DNA of 64,000 bases, taken from assembly GCA_003550325.1 (NCBI GenBank), contig QKWP01000775.1:91600-155599 (forward strand), written 5' to 3'. Shown here piece by piece: positions 54,119 to 64,000 of this stretch. Within the stretch, counting starts at the first letter, position 1, and each line of letters begins with the position of its first letter. The stretch is from Gigaspora rosea (taxonomy: Eukaryota; Glomeromycota; Glomeromycetes; Diversisporales; Gigasporaceae). A program made the position numbers and the translations under genes. Under the pieces are notes generated by a model. That model saw only the letters and a list, made by a program, of their open reading frames with translations, ran no database searches and had not been told where the DNA came from.

Positions 54119-56747
54119 GATATTAGAAAAATATATTTTGTTTCAAAATTTCAGTATTGATAAATTTTCACAATGAATAAAGTTTTGATTTGATAACAAA
54201 TCTTGATTAACCAAAAATATTATTAATTAACATTATCAAATATGCTTTTAATTATGCAGTTATATTTAGACTTACAAAACATAAATAGTTACGTTACTAT
54301 AAATTTATATCAATAAAAATCAAACTTGTACTTATAAAGGAAAAAAACTAGGGATTGGGTACTCCTTGCATCAAATAGCAAAACAATTAAGTTTTATTTG
54401 GCGAATAATCAATTTTTATATGTAAATGACTTTTAAAAGTCTTGCAAATATTTACATATTTACAGTCAAAACTATATATCGATAATTTATTTTTAAATTA
54501 TTTTATAATTGTCCCAGTAATTGTTTTATGATTAACGACAAATGAACAAAGTTACATTAAACTGATAAATCATTTCTTGCTAGCAAAATTTTTAATTTTT
54601 TAAAAACATTTAATTAGCAATTCATATAAGAACGATAGCATTTTTATACAATTACTATAGCGCAAATCACTATGTTTTCTATAGTAATGAAAGTTTTCTT
54701 TCCTCTACAATTATAAAAGTTTTATGTAGATACAAAGTTTAAAATATAAATATAATGATATTAAATTTATTGATCGTGTAAGATGGTTGAAATATATGGA
54801 GAATTGATAAAGTTTAAAGAGCCAAAATTTAATGAGAATCATACTGTATTAAATTATTTCATTTTACTATTACTATATTACATTTTGGGTAAATACCGGA
54901 TCTTTATTGAAGAGTATAAAATATAAGTTATGTATTCATTCAAAATATATATTTTATTATCTAAAATTTTACATAATGAATTTTTCGAAATTCTTCTTAC
55001 TGTAAAATTTGCCTGCTTCTATTTTTTTTTGAAAATACATTAAAGTTTTCACAATAATTTAACTGATTATCTTTTTGTAACATTTACTTTACAAAACTTA
55101 TGTTTATCATATAATATAGCAATTTTTATTCTGTTAATTTAAAATGTCTAACCTGTCATTACCTTTTTAACAGCAGAAAGATTTTTTAAAATTACGTATC
55201 GTCATTGCAAAAAACTATAATCACTTGTAAGGTGATATGTTCTTAAATCCTTTCTTATGATTGATTACATAAAACTTAAAATAATAAATCAATATGCAAA
55301 ATTTCCAAACAAAACTTATGCTTAAATCAATATATCTTTTTAAAATAATTAGATTAAACAATTTTAGACATAGACGAAAAAATTGTGAATATTTTCTTCG
55401 AAGTTTACGTGCTCGAATCTATTTAATAGGAAATGATTATGAATGATTAGATGTCAAGATATAGAAAATCAAATATGTCAAAGAGCGCTTACAAAACACA
55501 GGCACCTCATCATAGATGGCTGAAGAATAGATAGCTATGGTGAAAATTCATCATGGTAGGTTTTAAAAATAATATTTTACGACAATAGGATAAATCTAAA
55601 TACTAAAAAGATCGAAAGTGAGAACATCTTTTTTGCATTGATCAGTATGATAGTGTGAAACTATTAGGGTTTATAGTTTGTTCTATGTTTAGCAGCATAT
55701 GTCTCCCTAAAAAATGTAAGCTTAAATAACGATAACATCGAAAATTGTTTTTATTGTGATTTCATTTAAGCAATAATTTTCGAGATAAATTATCCGAGAT
55801 TTTTCAATACTGTAAACTAATGCAATTAAGTTACACAAACTTATTAAGCTTAAATATTAACGTTAAGTTGTTAGCAGTTAGGGTTAATTAATTATGTACT
55901 GTATTGCATTAGTCATTAATCTGCGCCACATTCTAATATTTTAATGGTCATGGAAGTGAAACTCACACCAATTAAATAGTGTGTAGGTACAGTACATAAA
56001 TATCTTACTGGTTATTAGTGTGGTACCCAACATATTCGAGAATTTTTTTCTTTAGAATTGCATCCCTCAGTGAATCTTCAGAATTTTGAAAAGATAAATA
56101 CTTTAATCAATGCAATACTTTAAATGCAATGCTCATGTCAAATTTTTATTACACAGGTTGTTTGCTGTGGTTATTTTAGATTTATATTATAAAAAAGTAA
56201 CATTTTAAATACAAAACTTATTCTATATTATTTTTAAGTTCGAATAATTAATACCGTGAGAGGAATTATCACTTTCGTGTAGTAATTCCTATTAAAAAAG
56301 ACACGTATTCGTTTGTATAATAGTATAATCATATATTTTGTAACTAGTTGATGCTCAATGTAAAACAAATCACATACAGAAGAAGATTGTAAGATCTAAT
56401 GAAATATATTTTATTTAAATTTTATAAATTTCTGTATATAAAAATAAATAATTTTGAATAAAATCAAAAATATATATAATAAACAGCAAATGAATAGTTT
56501 CGCCCTTAAATAATTTTAAGTCGATGTAAAATGGTTTTAGCATATGTCCAAAAATAAAAACAGAAAATACTTAAAATTAACTTCGGCAACATTTTTGACT
56601 TCGATAATGTTTTCGATTTTTGGTACGAATTTTGATAAATTACAACTGCCTTCATAAATTCTGGTGCACTTTTATATTCTAGTATAGGAGATCCAACCTC
56701 TTTAATTTCTAAAATTTTACATCTGAGATCAAAACTTTTTGAAAGTA
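54119..56747. other. Gene-poor AT-rich region
   Basis: 2.6 kb with no frame, motif, splice pattern or RNA I can support. It contains poly-A/T tracts only. Confidence 0.5.
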
Positions 56748-57695
56748 TTATTTTAAAAATATTTTGTATACTGTATTAATAGAATATTTTGCAGAACAAA
56801 ATATTAATGAAGCATTCATTGCACGGGCATAATCACGAGCCTGTGTAATATTAAAAAAAGGTAAATATTTTTTAAAAAAGACAAATAAAAATTTAGAGAT
56901 GAATCACCATCTTTGTAATATTATCCTGAATTTCCCTCGGGAATTCTGCAAAAATATCATATTTTGTTCCAATGAGAAGATAAATTGCATTCTGTTGATT
57001 TAAAAAGTTAAAAATAAGAATTGTAATCAAACTAAAAGATCAACTTCACTTATTACATACTTTATTTATACTTCTAGTTTGTTTATACCATTCTTTTTTA
57101 ATGCTGTATAATGTGGATATTTGCGATAAATCAAACATAAAAAGTATCGCAACGGAATCATAACAAGCGTAAGTAATAAATTCAGGTTGACCTATTTTAT
57201 ATCAAGAACATTATGAAAAAAATAGTGGTCAAAAACTCTGGGTCAGAATCCTGACAGACAAAATTCTGACAAGCAAATGAAAAAAATTGACCAGATTTAT
57301 AATCAACGCTAAATTAATTTGTATATGACAAATATATATATACCAAAATCCCATATACTGAATGTAATTTCGTGATTTCCCAATTTTATAGTTTTTTCAT
57401 TAAAATCAACACCTTCAGAAATATTAATTGAAAGAAGTGAAATTTTAAAGCCATTTTAAATTAATAAGATAACGTTGAGTCATTACCATAGGTTTGGTTA
57501 TAATATTCATCAACATAACCTTCAGCGAATTTACGCATCAAACTAGTTTTGCCAACTTTAGGGTCACTAACCATACCAACCTTGACCACCCCACTGTTTA
57601 ATGGATTTGTATGTAAAAAAAAACAATTATTATACTGTACAGTATATAATAAATAATCAAGCTATATACCTGTTTCCCTTACTACTGCGAGGCAT
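56748..57695 (-). CDS. Spg1/Tem1-like small GTPase
   Basis: Six exons on the minus strand (57695-57670, 57593-57487, 57412-57344, 57191-57061, 56991-56908, 56840-56748), all in phase. Protein: MPRSSKGN, VKVGMVSDPKVGKTSLMRKF (P-loop), EGYVDEYYNQTYGVDFNEKT, ITFSIWDFGQPEF (G3), ACYDSVAILFMFDLSQ, SIKKEWYKQTR, LLIGTKYDIFAEFP (G4 TKYD, family-typical), MNASLIFCSAKYSINTVYKI (G5). Spg1/Tem1 GTPases start the septation/mitotic-exit kinase cascade at the spindle pole. Oddities: Ser for the first P-loop Gly, one Gly missing in WDLGGQ, and an apparent two-base T-run excess before the stop at 56748. Without the excess the frame would continue SKSFDLRCKILEIKEVG. Read as is, 169 aa. It may be a diverging or failing paralogue. 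Confidence 0.8.
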
Positions 57696-57799
57696 AATTA
57701 TCGGCGAGCCTAAAAAAAATTTGAGATATTTAGCAGTAAATATATAAATTTGTTAGCTAAAGCAATTGAAAGAATCCCCTAGATTCTTATGCCGATAAT

Positions 57800-58375
57800 C
57801 GATTCAGCGAACAAACAAACATATCAAAAACGGGCAAGAATGGACAATGAAATAAATAGAACATTCCATTTCTTATTCTCATTTTTCTTTCGAATCAGTA
57901 ACACAGAAAATATTTACTCTGTGAACAAGATAATCAAAAAATTATTGCAAATATACATAAATAGGTCGAAAAATAATGAGTCGGGCACCAAGTGATTGAT
58001 TTTCAAAATGGAAGAATTTGGCAAAGTTGTAATAATGTCTGTTTCAGAAGCATTTGGGTCTTTGTGGGCATATTAAAAATAATTTAGAAGGAATTAAAAA
58101 GTTTAAATGCGATATGAATGGATCTCAAATTAATAGGAACTTAAATGGCCTGAGGGACTTTTCTTCGGGCATTGCTTTATGGGTACATAGACATACAAAC
58201 ATAGCTATACTAATTGATTGATTAGTTAGTTGAGCCTTTTAACTATTCAATCCATTTGATAGTCGATAAGGCGAAAAACAAACATATCCAAAATGAACAA
58301 GTATGAAATGAATATTTCTTATTTCTTAAATCCGTAACATGAAAAATATTTACAAAGATAAACAATCTAAAATGT
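57800..58375. repeat. Direct repeats flanking a Fanzor fragment
   Basis: A block at about 57803-57930 (GCGAACAAACAAACATATCA, AGAATG, TTTCTTATT, AATCAGTAACA, AAAATATTTAC) recurs at about 58270-58375 (GCGAAAAACAAACATATCCA, AGTATG, TTTCTTATT, AATCCGTAACA, AAAATATTTAC). Between them lies the Fanzor 3' remnant, all in the upstream region of the GTPase gene. Confidence 0.65.
58005..58225 (+). pseudogene. 3' fragment of a Fanzor gene
   Basis: Plus strand. FQNGRIWQSC-region DNA encodes MEEFGKVVIMSVSEA in one frame, then KCDMNGSQINRNLNGLRDFS, aligning with MEEFGKIVITSVSEA and KCGFQINRDLNGARGIF of the relic at 33717. The RuvC-III region is degenerate (Asn for Asp) and the first zinc-finger pair is lost. 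After the stop, CATAGCTATACTAATTGATT parallels the palindromic 3' flank of the other copy. Confidence 0.7.
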
Positions 58376-58735
58376 ATATGCAATTCGCTCCACATTTACA
58401 AGCAGAACCACATTTATGTATTGTTTGATAGTTCCAATAGTGAAATAAAAGATTTTTGAATTCCAGGTTTAAATTATATAATTTTATAATTCTTTACTTA
58501 AATGGACTGTATTTTTAAATAAAAAAAAATGTAAATTGAAATTCAATTTATTTCAAACATTTAAAATTAAATAGGTACGGATTTAATAGGAATAAAAAAA
58601 TTGGTCAATAAATTTAAATTAAAATTACATTGTATTTATTGTATTTTCTTGAATATTTATATAAAAAATCATTTATGAAATTCTCATTCTATAAAAACTC
58701 GATCCATTTACCTCAATAAAGCAACTTCCAGTACA
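58376..58735. other. Promoter side of the Sel1-like gene
   Basis: AT-rich; no gene recognised. Confidence 0.45.
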
Positions 58736-59128
58736 ATGTCTTCACTTAAGAGATCAAATGATATCTACAAAGTATACAAAATTTTTGAAGTATATGAAAA
58801 TGATTTACTAATAGCAGAAAATAAATTTTTAAACCATATTCGCAATCTTTTTCAATATGCTGAAGAAAAAGGAAGGTTGGATGATATCTTTCATCTTTTA
58901 AAAAATTCTGAAAGTTTCAAAAGAAATATTTATATTAAATCCTTCATTTTTTATTTAATGGGAACAAAATTATATAATAAAAGAAACGCTAGTAATCTAG
59001 AAATAGAAAATGCTATTAATCTAATTAAAGAATCAGCAAATCTTGGATGTATTTATGCTAAAAATTTTCTTGAATTTTTTTTTAATCCAAACCCTGCTGA
59101 TTATATAATTAAATATTGTATCATATAA
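58736..59128 (+). CDS. Small Sel1-like protein, 130 aa
   Basis: Single-exon frame MSSLKRSNDIYKVYKIFEVY to IIKYCII. Helical throughout, with a degenerate Sel1 unit near the end: FIFYLMGTKLYNKRNASNLE, IENAINLIKESANLGCIYAK. The start motif MSSLKRSN is close to MSTLKTYKRSN at 40942, so these are diverged paralogues. The last 43 codons and about 40 bp of 3' flank are duplicated at 62938-63066. Function unknown beyond likely protein binding. Confidence 0.65.
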   Translation: MSSLKRSNDIYKVYKIFEVYENDLLIAENKFLNHIRNLFQYAEEKGRLDDIFHLLKNSESFKRNIYIKSFIFYLMGTKLYNKRNASNLEIENAINLIKESANLGCIYAKNFLEFFFNPNPADYIIKYCII

Positions 59129-60627
59129 AATTCTAAAAAAATATGTAATATTATAGTGCTATGTTGCCTTATAGAACTGTATAGTTATTTAAACTTAGGA
59201 AATATGACTCGTGATCGAATTTGGCCAATCAGAATGTTGGTACTATTAATTAAAGATGAAATCATCGTGTAACTAGAAATATGGATACAGTAGTTCTTGA
59301 AATAGGTACTATTTATACTGTCCAACAAAAAAAAAATTAAGCAAGACTATTTCGACAAAATTTTCTTTATTTTGATTCTTTAAATAGTATTGAAATAATG
59401 GTGTTCATCAATTGATCTTTTTAAATTACATACAATTTAACGAACTAAGAATTAAGCGAACAATAATTATCAGGTTATCGGGGATGATATAAACAAACTT
59501 TGTTTAAATTATTATCCATAAACATGTAAACAGATTTAAACAATTAGCTATATGTATAAATTGAATATCAATTTTTTTTAGAAATTAGCAATCGTCGCAA
59601 TCGTAATCATAATGGAGCAATTTAAACTTGATACATTTGATACTTCGATCATATTAGCTGGGATGCTTATTAGTTTGTTATTGTATTTTACTATTATCTG
59701 TTTCATTATACAAAAATCCGATTGCTCAAATCATTATGATAATGGGAAAGAAAATTGACAATTTTCAAAAAACCTTTTTTTGAGCTTAATTAATATAAAA
59801 TTTCTAGACTTTACAAAATTAAATTGGCCTTAACAAAAAGACTACCAAACCCTACAATTAGCCTAGCACATACAAGATCTCATCAAACTATATTAAATTT
59901 AAAAAAAACCTAAATCAAAAAAAACTTAAATCAAAAAAACTACAAAAACAAACACCGATTATATCAAATTAAGGCGGTGCTTTAAGGTGGTGCTTTAAGT
60001 TGGTTACAAAACCTAGTCAAATAAATCCTTAAAATTTAGAGCAAAACACAAAAAAATTTTAATGTAAGCATTAATACCACTAAGATTTTGATGCAGTTTT
60101 AATAAATATAATATCCTATGCTTTAGGTTATCTGAGTTATAAATAATAAAGTCATTGTCAGTGTTACATGACAAGATTTTATACTCATTAAGAAATAGCT
60201 ACTTCATTCTACTAGAGGTTCTATGTCATGTGGTATCGATAAGCAAGTATTCGTATTCAATTCCTTAATTTCTTTAGTCAATTCATTTTTAATTTTAACA
60301 TGTTAATATATTTTTAAAAACTAAATAATTCTATTTAATTGCAAAATACATTATGACTATAAAAACCTAAATAAAATATTTTATTTAAAGCAATTAAATG
60401 AACAATTTATTAAAATAAGTTAAATCACATAAATTAATTACATTTCCAATTTACTCATTTGCAACATGTTAAATTTTAACAATACCAAAAAAATTTAAAA
60501 TGATTCACTAAATGCATCAAAAGTTGTACACACTAGAACATGTCCTTAGCATTGTAATATCAATTATGAGGTGTCTTGATATGCTTATTGAAGTAGCAGA
60601 GACTTTACAAAAAGACTATATTAAAAA
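59129..60627. other. Intergenic
   Basis: No confident gene. Near 59740-59800, AAAATTGACAATTTTC and TTTTTTTGAGCTTAAT match the MITE family at 53145. The rest is AT-rich, with A-rich repeats AAACCTAAATCAAAAAAAC near 59905-59940. Confidence 0.45.
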
Positions 60628-60712
60628 AGGTCATAAGTCATATCAATCTTCTTTATGACCAAATGACCTATGACAGGTCATAAAGGTCATATAGGTCATT
60701 TAAGGTCATAGG
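60628..60712. repeat. AGGTCATA short repeat
   Basis: Six or seven copies of AGGTCATA or its complement TATGACCT in 85 bp, in both orientations, so the block can fold on itself. Confidence 0.75.
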
Positions 60713-61724
60713 CCAAGTCTGAAATCAATCGAACAAAAAGAAATCAAAAATGTGAACTTAATACTCATAGCAGTTATTCTTGAAAATATAATTACAATGT
60801 ACTTAAATCTGTTGAAATTTTTCTTTTTAAACAAGAACATTACATTTGAGAATATAACGTCATTGCTTCTGCTTGAAGCGCTGCTAACGAAATTACAAAG
60901 TATTTTAATAACGATAATTGTCATGGCTAATGCTGAAATTTGGGGTTTCAATTTGAAAATATAGGCCCTGCTAAAATCCACATATACTTTAATTAGAAAT
61001 TCTAGTCAAATTCCTAATCCAACCCTAAAAAAAGTGGGAAAAAAATTTTAAAATTTCATATCGAAATTTCAGCATCAGCCAATTTCAGCATCAACTGCGA
61101 CAATAATTATGCTCATTGCATAATTTATAAAGGTAATCTATGTGTAAAAGACGTCTAAGGCAATTATTATTAAATTCCTCTGACCACAAAATGGTTAAAC
61201 ATTACTGTACGTATGCTTCGCATATGTTAAAAAAATCGCATATAACCAAAAATTTATAAGAGATAAAGATTTCTTATAGTTGCAAAATGCAAATATTCAG
61301 ATGCTTTTTTTAAGCAACAATAATTGTATTGTAAAATTCAAATTAATGTTTTTATTTTAGTGATCAATTTTCCAAATGCAAAAAAAAATATGAATTGGTT
61401 AACATTATCAAAAATCAAAAAATAAAAAACCTTTTAAAATTAAAAAAAAATTATAAGTAAAAAAATTTAAATTAACCAATCGAAAGTATTTCTTGATGCT
61501 ATTACATAATTACTGAGTAAATCAAAATTTTTGAATTTTTAACAAAAAAATCCAAAAAAATCTTAAAAGCTATAATAATAAAAAATATCCTTTAATTGTA
61601 AGATGAATTGGAGCACAACATTAATCATCAGGAATAGTTTTAACCTATAATCCGGGAAATAAATAGAATTATACTCTTGATTGTAAATAAATTCTAAGAA
61701 AATTTAATTGTAATTTTAATAAAC
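60713..61724. other. Intergenic
   Basis: No confident gene. Overlapping frames on both strands at 60706-60981 have no motif. CAGCATCAGCCAATTTCAGCATCAAC near 61070 echoes half of the dispersed 28 bp palindrome. Confidence 0.4.
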
Positions 61725-62468
61725 TTACTCTCCAGCTGCCATTAAAAAAAAGACTAATACAACAAAAAGCATTAAAAATGCAACAAAAAGCTTTAAAAAG
61801 AGAGTTTCAAAAGATTCAAACTTATTATTTAATTCATCAATTCTCCTCATCATGAGTTTCCAAATTTCTTGATCAGAATTCTTTTTAAATTCAAAATATG
61901 AACCGATAGCATTATTGAGTTCGATTCAAATTTGTAACTATAATATTATTTTGACTTGATTTCGCGACTTTTAAAGAATTTTTCGACACTTTATTATTTG
62001 TCACATAAATGCCCAAAGTATTTTCTGAAAATTTAGAAACTTCTGACATAAATTAATTTACTTGACCAGCGGTAACAGTAGTTTCATCACAATTGACCAG
62101 AATCAAGTTTTTTTGATGTGTGCCGATTAAATATATAACATCATTTTTATCATTACTAAAGAAAAAAGAAAAAATTGTAAGTTCACCATCATTGTCAGTG
62201 TAACCTATTCACCACAGGCTTCCGCGCGAAGCTAGATCTAGCTTTTCAGATTAAACATAATGGAGAAGGACGTTCACAGGTGTTCCTGTGGCCACGATGT
62301 GCTTCCAGTTCTCCGATGCAATCCTAGAGGCAGTGTAACTTCAGATACAATAACGACTAGAATTAACTTAGTGATGTCTTACCTCAAAAAGTTGAGATTA
62401 ATGTTAACAAATTTCAACGCAGTCCGAACTTGTTCAATTAAACTATATTGTTTGGTGAGTGATGCCAT
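61725..62468 (-). pseudogene. Mrr-like endonuclease-fold paralogue, broken
   Basis: Minus strand. Exon 1 (62468-62383) encodes MASLTKQYSLIEQVRTALKF, VNINLNFL. Intron 62382-62156 is in the same phase and place as intron 1 of the gene at 47099. Exon 2 continues NDKNDVIYLIGTHQKN, LILVNCDE, VSKFSENTLGIYVTN, NNIIVTNLN, and after a small frameshift near 61920 EIWKLMMRRIDELNNKFESF and a C-terminal membrane helix (LFVAFLMLFVVLVFFLMAAG). Layout equals the intact paralogue: endonuclease-fold half, then tail anchor. The active-site Asp and QxK are not conserved (DKND, NCDE), and a TAA stands at 62053-62055. The coding part has diverged far more than the intronic element it hosts. Confidence 0.6.
62203..62349. 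ncRNA. Candidate structured intronic element, copy B
   Basis: Lies inside the intron of the second Mrr-like gene. Anchors shared with the copy at 47241-47391, read on the plus strand: CCTATTCACCA, ACGTTCA, TGGCCACGATG, CAGTGTAACTTCAGATAC. Hairpin CACAGG-TGTT-CCTGTG (62275-62290) stands where copy A has a differently sequenced but equally paired stem. An outer pairing GAAGG with CTTCC (62265-62269 with 62302-62306) corresponds to a similar GAAAG-CTTTC in copy A. G+C is clearly higher than in the flanks. Strand and class are unresolved. Confidence 0.45.
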
Positions 62469-62900
62469 GACGATTATAATTAATAAAAGCAAAGCTTAAA
62501 AAAACTTAAATTCAGAAAAAAAACAAACTGTTACTTATTGAGACGATTTTTTTCTTACGTTTTTAGGGGCAAAAAAAATTTTACTTCTCACAATTTCAGT
62601 ATACTATATATACCAAAAAAAAATATGCAAAAAAATAAGTACGTAGCTTAGTGAATAATCTCAATTTTTTTTCCAGTAACACATTTCAAATTTATAAGAT
62701 AGACCTTAGAGCACTTGCTGAAATATTTCTATTTTGCTGCTTTTAATAATAACGATAGTAATGATAATGATACGTACTAACAAGATACTGCTGTACTATA
62801 ATTATTCACACGCTACCCGTTTTTTTCGATTATCACTTTTTGATCAACGATCATTTTTTCTGAGTCCCGTGATAGTCAAAAGTCCTATCAATCAGAGCAA
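62469..62900. other. Upstream of the second Mrr-like gene
   Basis: AT-rich, no gene recognised. Confidence 0.4.
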
Positions 62901-62937
62901 GCCACTGATGCTGAAATACTATGATGTGTTTTATTAT

Positions 62938-63066
62938 TAAAGAATCAACAAATCTTGGATGTGTTTATGCTAAAAATTTTCTTGAATTTTTTTTTAATCC
63001 AAACCCTGTTGATTATATAATTAAATATTGTATCATAAAATTCTAAAAGAAATATAGTGCTATGGT
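62938..63066 (+). pseudogene. Duplicated 3' end of a Sel1-like gene
   Basis: Nearly identical to 59030-59163 (GAATCANCAAATCTTGGATG, TTTATGCTAAAAATTTTCTT and so on through the stop and 3' flank). Only the last 40 or so codons are present, with no start. High identity implies a recent copy. A Fanzor fragment follows at once. Confidence 0.8.
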
Positions 63067-63084
63067 TTTTATTTTTGCAAATGT

Positions 63085-63375
63085 CTTACAGATGGATTGA
63101 ATCGACCAATTACAGCTTTGCCAAATTTCTTTATTTTTGAAATCAATCGCTTTCTAAACCTAGCATACTATCTCATACCATCTTACTATTAATCTTTTTT
63201 TTTGTTTGTTTGTGAGACATTCGTGTGTTATCAAATATTGGTAACACAATTGTATTAAAGAACAAGAATTCATTTCCTTAAGCGAGCCTGAGCATGTTTC
63301 ATAGAGTTGCGGTTTTTTGCTAGTGCTCTAGTAGTGCGCAAATGAGATTAGCAAGAACAAGTCCCAGACAAAAAA
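63085..63375 (-). pseudogene. Internal/3' fragment of a Fanzor gene
   Basis: Minus strand. DNA parallels 33940-34230 of the main relic: RNSMKHAQARLRK (against KCNSMKCAQARLRKR), TIVLPIFDNTRMS (against VIVLPTFGSTRMS) and RKRLISKIKKFGKAVI. Small deletions and stops break the frame. It ends before the zinc-finger region, and GATTGAATC follows directly, as if the 3' end had been deleted. Confidence 0.7.
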
Positions 63376-63430
63376 TACTGATTTTATTATAAACCAATTG
63401 TCAAACATTTATTTAGCATAATTTATACGT

Positions 63431-63532
63431 ATGACTTATTTCAGCATCCACTGATGCTGAAATACTATGACGTGTTTATTCTATATGACTTATTTCAGCA
63501 TCCACTGATGCTGAAATACTATGACGTGTTTA
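63431..63532. repeat. Tandem pair of 28 bp palindromes
   Basis: ATGACTTATTTCAGCATCCA, CTGATGCTGAAATACTATGA, CGTGTTTA occurs twice, 54 bp apart. Each contains the palindrome TTTCAGCATC-CACT-GATGCTGAAA. Another partial copy is at 62902-62931 and a solo copy at 20621. Confidence 0.85.
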
Positions 63533-64000
63533 ATTCTTGTGATTAAAAATTTTTCGTGTAACTATTCAATATTAAGATAATACATATTGACTTTCTTTTT
63601 TGTTCATTAAGATAAGAAAGATAAATAGAAATTATTTTTACGATATACTAACTGAAGGATTAGTCTAAAGTATAGGTACAGTTAAGCAACAAACTAAGTA
63701 GTTAACTAAAAAAAGAAGTGATATGATTTATATAATGCTAATTGTACTATGAAAAAATCTTTAGTGAGAAATCTAATTATTCGCACAACAAATTGATATC
63801 TTATAACATTTATTTGTCTTTTAAAAAATGAACAGCAGCATTTTTATTCATTAATTGAAAGGCTACACAGAGAACTTGGAATTCATCAAGATAACTATAA
63901 ATGAATTTCCTTGGATACGAAATACAGTTTATAGATAAAAATAGGCAGTATACTGATTGGCATATGAAAACGATGAATGTTCAAAGAGTATTAATTTCTC
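63533..64000. other. Right edge, no gene recognised
   Basis: AT-rich. A possible reading frame near the right edge cannot be judged because it runs out of the window. Confidence 0.4.

Noticed and set aside
60706-60981. Overlapping 70- and 91-codon frames on opposite strands
   Set aside because: No motif, no splice context and mirror-image composition; at most one could be real and neither is supported.
63431-63532. CRISPR-like repeats with a spacer
   Set aside because: Only two units, palindromic, in a eukaryotic context with no cas genes; better read as a dispersed palindrome.
1-64000. Endogenous viral or retroelement sequence
   Set aside because: No reverse transcriptase, integrase, capsid or polymerase motif, and no LTR pair, was recognised in the parts I could read.

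Overview
The window looks like nuclear DNA of an arbuscular mycorrhizal fungus (Glomeromycotina). It is extremely AT-rich. Genes are split by many 65-150 bp GT-AG introns. The gene content fits that group: MATA-type HMG-box genes, small Sel1-repeat proteins, several BCS1-like AAA genes, Mrr-like endonuclease-fold proteins with a C-terminal membrane helix, and Fanzor (eukaryotic TnpB) genes. This assignment is inference from gene families; no species is claimed.

Layout. 1-7400 is repeats: a ~95 bp satellite interrupted by a hairpin MITE, three decayed tandem copies of an element with a tRNA-like head, and an ~825 bp foldback. 7410-14594 (minus) holds the standout gene, a two-exon hybrid NRPS-PKS of 2366 codons (C-A-T-KS-AT-T-TE) with all core catalytic motifs intact. 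14600-20700 is a MITE field with several elements bounded by target-site duplications. 21-31 kb carries small coiled-coil genes, a broken cation/H+ exchanger, a Sel1 gene, an HMG-box gene and a forkhead gene. 32-40 kb has a decayed Fanzor gene and three BCS1-like copies. 41.4-46.1 kb is a full-length ABCB-type transporter gene with stops and a frameshift. 47.1-48.1 kb is an intact Mrr-like gene, followed by a P450 with lesions (48.9-50.4 kb), a Sel1-like gene, a second HMG gene, MITEs, a gene-poor stretch (54.1-56.7 kb), an Spg1/Tem1-like GTPase, more Fanzor and Sel1 fragments and a second Mrr-like gene (61.7-62.5 kb).

Two features deserve most attention. First, the NRPS-PKS is intact over 7.1 kb of coding sequence while many neighbouring host genes carry stops or one-base frameshifts, which suggests selection on a bacterial-style biosynthetic enzyme. 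Second, both Mrr-like genes keep, in the same phase-2 intron, a relatively GC-rich ~150 bp element with compensatory changes in a hairpin stem. This is a candidate structured intronic RNA.

Decay in the host genes has two flavours: single-base indels in homopolymer runs, and changes of the C-to-T kind, including CGA arginine codons read as TGA in the ABC transporter. Either real pseudogenisation with methyl-CpG deamination or residual long-read error could contribute. Exon positions were worked out by eye from splice signals and conserved protein motifs; no alignment or database search was run.
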